Shown here piece after piece: positions 7,863 through 11,626 of a DNA stretch of 11,626 bases. The notes under the pieces were generated by a model. It did no database searches and had not been told where the DNA came from. It saw nothing but the letters and a program-made list of their open reading frames with translations. Source of the stretch: Deinococcus sp. (GTDB lineage: Bacteria; Deinococcota; Deinococci; Deinococcales; Deinococcaceae); NCBI GenBank assembly GCA_028287665.1, contig JAQBPF010000398.1, positions 1-11,626 on the forward strand, in the 5' to 3' direction. The position numbers were made by a program, and so were the translations under genes. How positions within the stretch are numbered: position 1 is the stretch's first letter; each line of letters starts with the position of its first letter.

Positions 7863-8297
7863 TTAATCTCTTGAAAACAGGCTATTCGTTTCTGGAATCC
7901 AGAAATAAAAAATAGTGATTTGCCCAAATTTATCGTTATCTAAAGAAATAAGCACCTTCTCTTGATCGCCTAGAAACTCACCAATGACTAGCTCTGAGTC
8001 CAAAATCTCGTCTGGGTACAAGCTTTTCATAAGCTGAGTTTCCGAAAGACACCATTCCAAATTGTGGACGATTAAACCCCATTGCCTATAGATGATATCC
8101 TCATAAATCACCATCCTGAAAGAAACACGCCATAAATCCAATAGGTCTTGAGGGTAAACATGCGCGTTTCGATCCGCCACATTTCCAGTGGCGGGAATGA
8201 TAGACGATACATATTGCGTAGTTTCTATTCCAGACGGCATCATCGGCAGTTTTGAACTCTTTTCAATAACCGTTCTTATAGTTGAATTCTCCGACAT
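7863..8297 (-). CDS. SUKH (SMI1/KNR4)-like protein, possible immunity protein, maybe C-terminally truncated
   Basis: This 144-residue frame is clearly AT-rich, unlike all its neighbours, which suggests transfer. By eye the order of elements fits SMI1/KNR4 (SUKH) proteins. There is a YPQDLLDLWRVS stretch (the usual 'LP.dy..l' position), GLIVHNLEWCLSETQLMKS in the middle, and ELVIGEFLGDQEKVLISLD near the end, matching the family's typical I/F-G-[DE]-F-x-G-D strand. SUKH members are known as immunity proteins of polymorphic toxin and contact-dependent systems, but no toxin gene is visible here. The usual final helix is missing: the frame stops soon after GQITIFYFW. Another minus-strand frame continues with RIACFQEIKWVFNAIYRL, which would fit that helix. 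A frameshift is therefore possible. The ATG at 8297 has only a weak upstream GAAGA. Family call moderate. Confidence 0.6.
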   Translation of the reverse strand: MSENSTIRTVIEKSSKLPMMPSGIETTQYVSSIIPATGNVADRNAHVYPQDLLDLWRVSFRMVIYEDIIYRQWGLIVHNLEWCLSETQLMKSLYPDEILDSELVIGEFLGDQEKVLISLDNDKFGQITIFYFWIPETNSLFSRD

Positions 8298-8333
8298 CTT
8301 AAAATCTTCAATAATTTGAAGTAAAGAACGGTT
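8268..8333. repeat. 10-bp inverted repeat flanking the start of the SUKH-like gene
   Basis: AACCGTTCTT (8268-8277) and AAGAACGGTT (8324-8333) are exact reverse complements 46 bases apart. They bracket the ATG at 8297. It could be an operator pair, an RNA stem, or the remains of an element end. Confidence 0.6.
8306..8321 (-). terminator. Small hairpin after the kinase gene
   Basis: CTTCAA (8306-8311) pairs with TTGAAG (8316-8321) around a 4-base loop. On the minus strand it is followed by ATTTT. It lies 18 bases after the kinase stop and 8 bases before the SUKH-like ATG. It could be a weak terminator of the kinase transcript or a control site of the next gene. Confidence 0.35.
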
Positions 8334-8339
8334 TTTAGC

Positions 8340-11291
8340 CTATCCCGGCAACGTAAACACCAGCGTCGTTCCCTGTCCCGGCACGCTCTCCACATCCAGC
8401 TGGCCGCCTGCCAACGCCACCCGTTCGCGTAGCCCGATGAGGCCCAAGTGTCCGGCCTGAGCGCGGGCCTGTGCCTGATCTGGCGTAAAGCCTTGCCCAT
8501 CGTCGGTAATGGCAACCCGCACCCCATCCGGCGTGTACTGCACGCGAATGGCGGCACTGAGGGCACGGGCGTGCTTGTCCACGTTGTTCAGGGCTTCCTG
8601 CGCCAACCGGAACACGGTCAGTTCGATGGTGGGCGGCAGGCGGCGGTCTTGCCCTGCCACCTCCAGGCGGGTGTCGGTGACGGCCTGAGTCGCCAGCCAT
8701 TCCAGCGCAGGCAGCAGCCCAAGGTCGTCCAGCACGCTGGGGCGCAGGTTGCGGGCAAATCGGCGCACGCTTTCTATGGCGTTGTCGAGGTCGGCGCGAA
8801 TATCGTCGGCGCGGGCGCGTTGCTCTCCGGTCAGGTCGCGGGCCAGGCGGGCCACGCGGCGGGTCGTGGCGGTCAGCACCTGCGCGGTGTCGTCGTGCAG
8901 TTCGCGGCTGATGCGGCGGCGTTCTTCCTCCTGCGCCTGCGTAAACAGCGTCAGGTAGGTACGGAGTTCACTCTGACGGCTGGTGGCGGCTTCCAGCGCC
9001 TGCCCGCGCCGGGTAATTTCGTCGGCCAGCGTCTGCAATTCGCTCAGATCGCGGGCCACCATCAGCACCGAGGGCGCGGCGGCAGGCTGTCCGGGCGTTC
9101 GCACCGCACTCAGGCGCACTTCCAGCCGAATCGGGTGATCGGTGCCGCCCACCTCTATTTCGGCGCGCCCCCCCACAGCACGCACGCGGGCGGCGTCCAG
9201 CGCGGCATGCAGGGCGGGGCGGGTCGCCGGGGTCGCCAGCATCAGCAGCGGTTGCCCGGTCAATGGCCCCAGCAGCGGCCCCAGCAGCGCGGTACTGGCG
9301 GGGTTGGCGTAGGTAATCACGCCGCCCTCATCGGCAGACAGGATCAGATCGTGTGCCCCTTCCGCAAGCTGGCGGTAGCGGGCTTCCTCGCGGGCCAGGG
9401 CCGACAGCAGGCGCTCGCGGGTCAGGGTCAGCGCGATCTGATCGGCCACACTGCGGGCCAGTTGCAGCACCCGGTCGCTGGGTGGGTCGGTGCCGGGGTC
9501 GTCGGCGTACAGAAAGCCCAGCACATCGTCGCCGCTGCGGAGGGGCACGATCAGGGCGCTGCGGGCCACCGGAAGCGCGTGCTTGCGCGTCAGCGGACGC
9601 GGCCCCCGGCCCACTTGGGCATTCAGACCCGCCAGATCAGCCTCACTGGGCGAGTGCAGATTGAAGGCGGCGCAGCGGCTCACGCTTCCCGCTTCGTTGG
9701 TCAGGGCCAGCAGCCCGCGTGAGGCATTCATCGCCAGCACCGACAGGCGCACGGCTTCGGTCAGCGTGGCGTCCGACTGATCCTCGGCCAGCAGGCGGCC
9801 CACATTCAGCAGCACGGCGGCTTCTCGCTCGCGGCGCAGTTCTTCCTCGTACAGGCGGGCGTTGGCAATGGCGAGGCTGGCCTGCGCGGCAAACACTTCG
9901 GCCAGCGCCAGGTCGTCGGCGTCCAGCGGCAACGGCTCGCGGAAATACAGCGTAAGAGCGCCGAAAATGCCCGCCCCGGTTTGCAGCGGCAGGCCCACCA
10001 CGCCCCGGAACGGGTACGCGCCCTGCGCCAAGAGTTGCCGGGTGTAGCGGCTGCCTCCGCCGAGGCCTCCGGTAATAGCACCCTCGGTTTGAGGATCGGC
10101 GTGGTCACGGGGTAAGTCGCGGGCGGCCACCATCGCGCGGCGCTCCACGGCCCTGCCAGTCACGCCCGCGCCGACTTTGGCCCGCACCCGAAGCACATAT
10201 TCGCTGGGCAGGCCCACAGCGTTGCGGATAATCAGGGTTCGTCCATCGGGCAGAAGTTCCGATACACCCGCCGCGTCGGCGCGGAACAGGGTCACGGCCC
10301 GCTCCAGCAGTTGCGCCAGCGTATCGGCCAGATGCAGGCTGCCCGCCAGGGCCGCGCCCGCCTCGCGCAGGGCTTCGGCGGCTTCTCGTTTGCGGGTTTC
10401 TATGCCGTACAGGCGGGCGTTGTCTATGGCAAGGCTGGCCTGCTCAGCCAGCGCCAGCACCAGGCGGGCGTCATCCTCGCTGGCGCTGGCCCCCAGCGTG
10501 CGGCTGTCGACGTACAGCAGGCCCAGGGGCCGCCCCCGCGCCGTCAGGGGCGCAATAACAGCGGCCACCGGATCCAGTTCCGCCAGCCCCGCCGCCAGAG
10601 GCGTCCCCGAATCCCGCCCACGCTCGAAGCGGATGGCCTCGCCGCGCTGCACCAGCCGCTCGAAGCTGACCGGGCCGACGCCGATGCCACCCGAAAATTC
10701 GCCCTCGAAGCCGTGCGTAAAAATCTCCCCGGTGCGTGCCCCCGCCTCCCCAAATTCGCTGAACAGGCCCACGAAAGCCCGCCCGAAGCCCAGGGCCAGC
10801 GCCGCGCTGCGGGCCGTGACGGTCAGCACTTCCGGCAGATCGAGGCTTCCGCCGAGGCTGCGAACCAGGCCCTCCACCGTTTCGGCCACCCGGCCCCGCC
10901 CCCGCCGGGCTTCCCGCGCCTGCACGCCCTCCAGCGCCAGCGCCAGCAGCGGTGTCAGCCCCAGCAGGCTGTCCACGCCCGCCGGATCAGCACCCACGAA
11001 CTCCAGCACCCCCGCGCCGAAGGGCAGGCAGGCCAACATGCCTTCTTCCAGCACCTCGCCGCTCGCCAACGCCCGCGCCGCCAGGGTTCCGTCACTGAGG
11101 GCCAGCCCGCGCCCTTCCTCGGCCACCGGAATCAGCGAGCCGCCCGACACGGCCCACACCCGCACGCCGTGTGCCCGCACCGTGCGGCAGGCGTACTCGG
11201 CCAGGGCCGCGCCGTAGGTTTGAACATCCAGCGCAGCACTGAGGCTCAGCGGAAAGGCAGGCAGAGGAAGTGCAGACGGCACAGCAGTCAT
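8340..11291 (-). CDS. Soluble multi-GAF/PAS sensor histidine kinase, NarL/DesK type
   Basis: This 983-residue protein has no membrane helices, so it is probably a cytosolic sensor. The sensory part looks like a divergent GAF-like region (about 14-126) and three clearer GAF domains (about 140-293, 312-480 and 488-628). Each of these ends in an [20 protein letters not shown] helix. A PAS domain follows (about 635-752; [20 protein letters not shown]). Then comes a HisKA_3 dimerisation domain with the H-box [14 protein letters not shown], where H799 is the predicted phosphorylated residue. The C-terminal ATPase domain shows the N box ([11 protein letters not shown], about 898-908), TDDGQGF (929-935) and [11 protein letters not shown] (948-958). 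It should phosphorylate a LuxR/NarL-type response regulator; none is in the window. The ATG at 11291 is preferred over the TTG at 11330 because a TAAACT hexamer is just upstream. Confidence 0.93.
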   Translation of the reverse strand: MTAVPSALPLPAFPLSLSAALDVQTYGAALAEYACRTVRAHGVRVWAVSGGSLIPVAEEGRGLALSDGTLAARALASGEVLEEGMLACLPFGAGVLEFVGADPAGVDSLLGLTPLLALALEGVQAREARRGRGRVAETVEGLVRSLGGSLDLPEVLTVTARSAALALGFGRAFVGLFSEFGEAGARTGEIFTHGFEGEFSGGIGVGPVSFERLVQRGEAIRFERGRDSGTPLAAGLAELDPVAAVIAPLTARGRPLGLLYVDSRTLGASASEDDARLVLALAEQASLAIDNARLYGIETRKREAAEALREAGAALAGSLHLADTLAQLLERAVTLFRADAAGVSELLPDGRTLIIRNAVGLPSEYVLRVRAKVGAGVTGRAVERRAMVAARDLPRDHADPQTEGAITGGLGGGSRYTRQLLAQGAYPFRGVVGLPLQTGAGIFGALTLYFREPLPLDADDLALAEVFAAQASLAIANARLYEEELRREREAAVLLNVGRLLAEDQSDATLTEAVRLSVLAMNASRGLLALTNEAGSVSRCAAFNLHSPSEADLAGLNAQVGRGPRPLTRKHALPVARSALIVPLRSGDDVLGFLYADDPGTDPPSDRVLQLARSVADQIALTLTRERLLSALAREEARYRQLAEGAHDLILSADEGGVITYANPASTALLGPLLGPLTGQPLLMLATPATRPALHAALDAARVRAVGGRAEIEVGGTDHPIRLEVRLSAVRTPGQPAAAPSVLMVARDLSELQTLADEITRRGQALEAATSRQSELRTYLTLFTQAQEEERRRISRELHDDTAQVLTATTRRVARLARDLTGEQRARADDIRADLDNAIESVRRFARNLRPSVLDDLGLLPALEWLATQAVTDTRLEVAGQDRRLPPTIELTVFRLAQEALNNVDKHARALSAAIRVQYTPDGVRVAITDDGQGFTPDQAQARAQAGHLGLIGLRERVALAGGQLDVESVPGQGTTLVFTLPG

Positions 11292-11300
11292 GGTTGGGTC

Positions 11301-11307
11301 TAGTTTA
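11301..11307. promoter_or_regulatory. Overlapping divergent -10 elements for the kinase and VOC genes
   Basis: On plus, TAGTTT (11301-11306) stands 7 bases before the ATG at 11314. On minus, TAAACT (11307-11302) stands 10 bases before the ATG at 11291, with TTGGGT at a 17-base spacing as a partial -35. The two hexamers share five base pairs. Predicted transcription starts are about 11313 and 11295, roughly 18 bp apart. Confidence 0.6.
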
Positions 11308-11313
11308 GGGCGC

Positions 11314-11626
11314 ATGACCTCTGAACCCAAGCCAGTACATCAATCCAACCTGGTGCAGCCCATCGTTCCCGAACTGTATGTCTCCGATCTGGCCCGCAGT
11401 TTGACGTTCTATACCGCTGTCATCGGCTTTGCGGTGCGCTATAGCCGCCCAGAAGAACGCTTTGTTTACCTGGAGTTGGGGGGAGCAGAATTGATGCTGG
11501 AGCAGCCGACCTTGCCCGAACGCACCTTTTTGGCAGGCGAGCTGGTGTTTCCGTATGGGCGGGGCATGAATCTGTCTGTGCCTGTGCCGGATGTAGACGC
11601 CGTGCATGGGCGGGTCAGGGAGGCCA
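11314..11626 (+). CDS. VOC superfamily (glyoxalase/bleomycin-resistance-like) protein, 5' part
   Basis: The frame is open from the ATG at 11314 to the window end (104 codons seen), so the 3' end is missing. [45 protein letters not shown] (19-63) is the characteristic first beta-alpha-beta-beta-beta unit of the vicinal oxygen chelate fold. [16 protein letters not shown] (89-104) begins the second. The lack of an obvious metal-binding His near the start and the [12 protein letters not shown] pattern resemble bleomycin-resistance-type binding proteins more than glyoxalase I, but the ligand cannot be read from the sequence. The ATG is supported by TAGTTT 7 bases upstream and the absence of a Shine-Dalgarno site, so the mRNA is probably leaderless. 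It diverges from the kinase gene. Confidence 0.9.
   Translation, partial: MTSEPKPVHQSNLVQPIVPELYVSDLARSLTFYTAVIGFAVRYSRPEERFVYLELGGAELMLEQPTLPERTFLAGELVFPYGRGMNLSVPVPDVDAVHGRVREA

Noticed and set aside
7788..8350. Similar short sequences at both edges of the AT-rich island (GGGTAGGGC / GGGATAGGC on opposite strands) as element ends
   Set aside because: Both are the 3' ends of neighbouring genes (Gly codon plus TAG), the match is imperfect, and no target duplication or transposase is visible.
8448..9722. Long plus-strand open frame opposite the kinase (also one at 10177-11217)
   Set aside because: Low-complexity Arg/Ala/Gln/Pro products without motifs. The minus strand carries continuous GAF, PAS and kinase motifs.

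Overview
The window is GC-rich, densely packed DNA from a chromosome-like region, most probably of a Deinococcus species or close relative. The reasons are the proteins themselves (a glycine-rich DUF1517 protein, a large soluble multi-GAF histidine kinase, paired NodB-type proteins) and the repeated placement of a TANNNT -10 hexamer 6-10 bases before start codons. That placement predicts leaderless or nearly leaderless mRNAs, which are common in Deinococcus. The species assignment is inference; no rRNA or other marker gene is present.

Layout. Bases 1-844 hold the 3' part of a class III PLP aminotransferase gene. It converges on a DUF1517 membrane protein (941-1933, minus) across a strong bidirectional terminator hairpin. 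A small acidic hypothetical protein (2032-2427, plus) diverges from the DUF1517 gene. Next come a NodB polysaccharide deacetylase (2563-3285, minus) and, upstream of it in the same direction, a 12-helix MFS transporter (3393-4604, minus). A GT2 glycosyltransferase (4697-5365, plus) diverges from the transporter and overlaps tail-to-tail with a GT4 glycosyltransferase (5331-6587, minus). Diverging from the GT4 gene is a protein with a catalytically degenerate NodB-like half and a YkoP-like half (6760-7794, plus). A conspicuously AT-rich stretch (about 7810-8335) follows, carrying a SUKH (SMI1/KNR4)-like gene on minus. Then comes a 983-residue multi-GAF/PAS histidine kinase of the NarL/DesK type (8340-11291, minus). 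The window ends inside a glyoxalase/bleomycin-resistance-type (VOC) gene (11314 onward, plus) that shares an overlapping -10 element with the kinase gene.

How the genes may work together. From 2563 to 7794, two glycosyltransferases, a transporter, an intact deacetylase and a degenerate deacetylase relative lie side by side. This suggests a locus for building or modifying an envelope glycan or glycolipid, although the genes lie on both strands and do not form one operon. The AT-rich SUKH-like gene looks acquired and has no visible toxin partner. The histidine kinase has no response regulator in the window. No tRNA, rRNA, transposase, CRISPR array or integrase was found.
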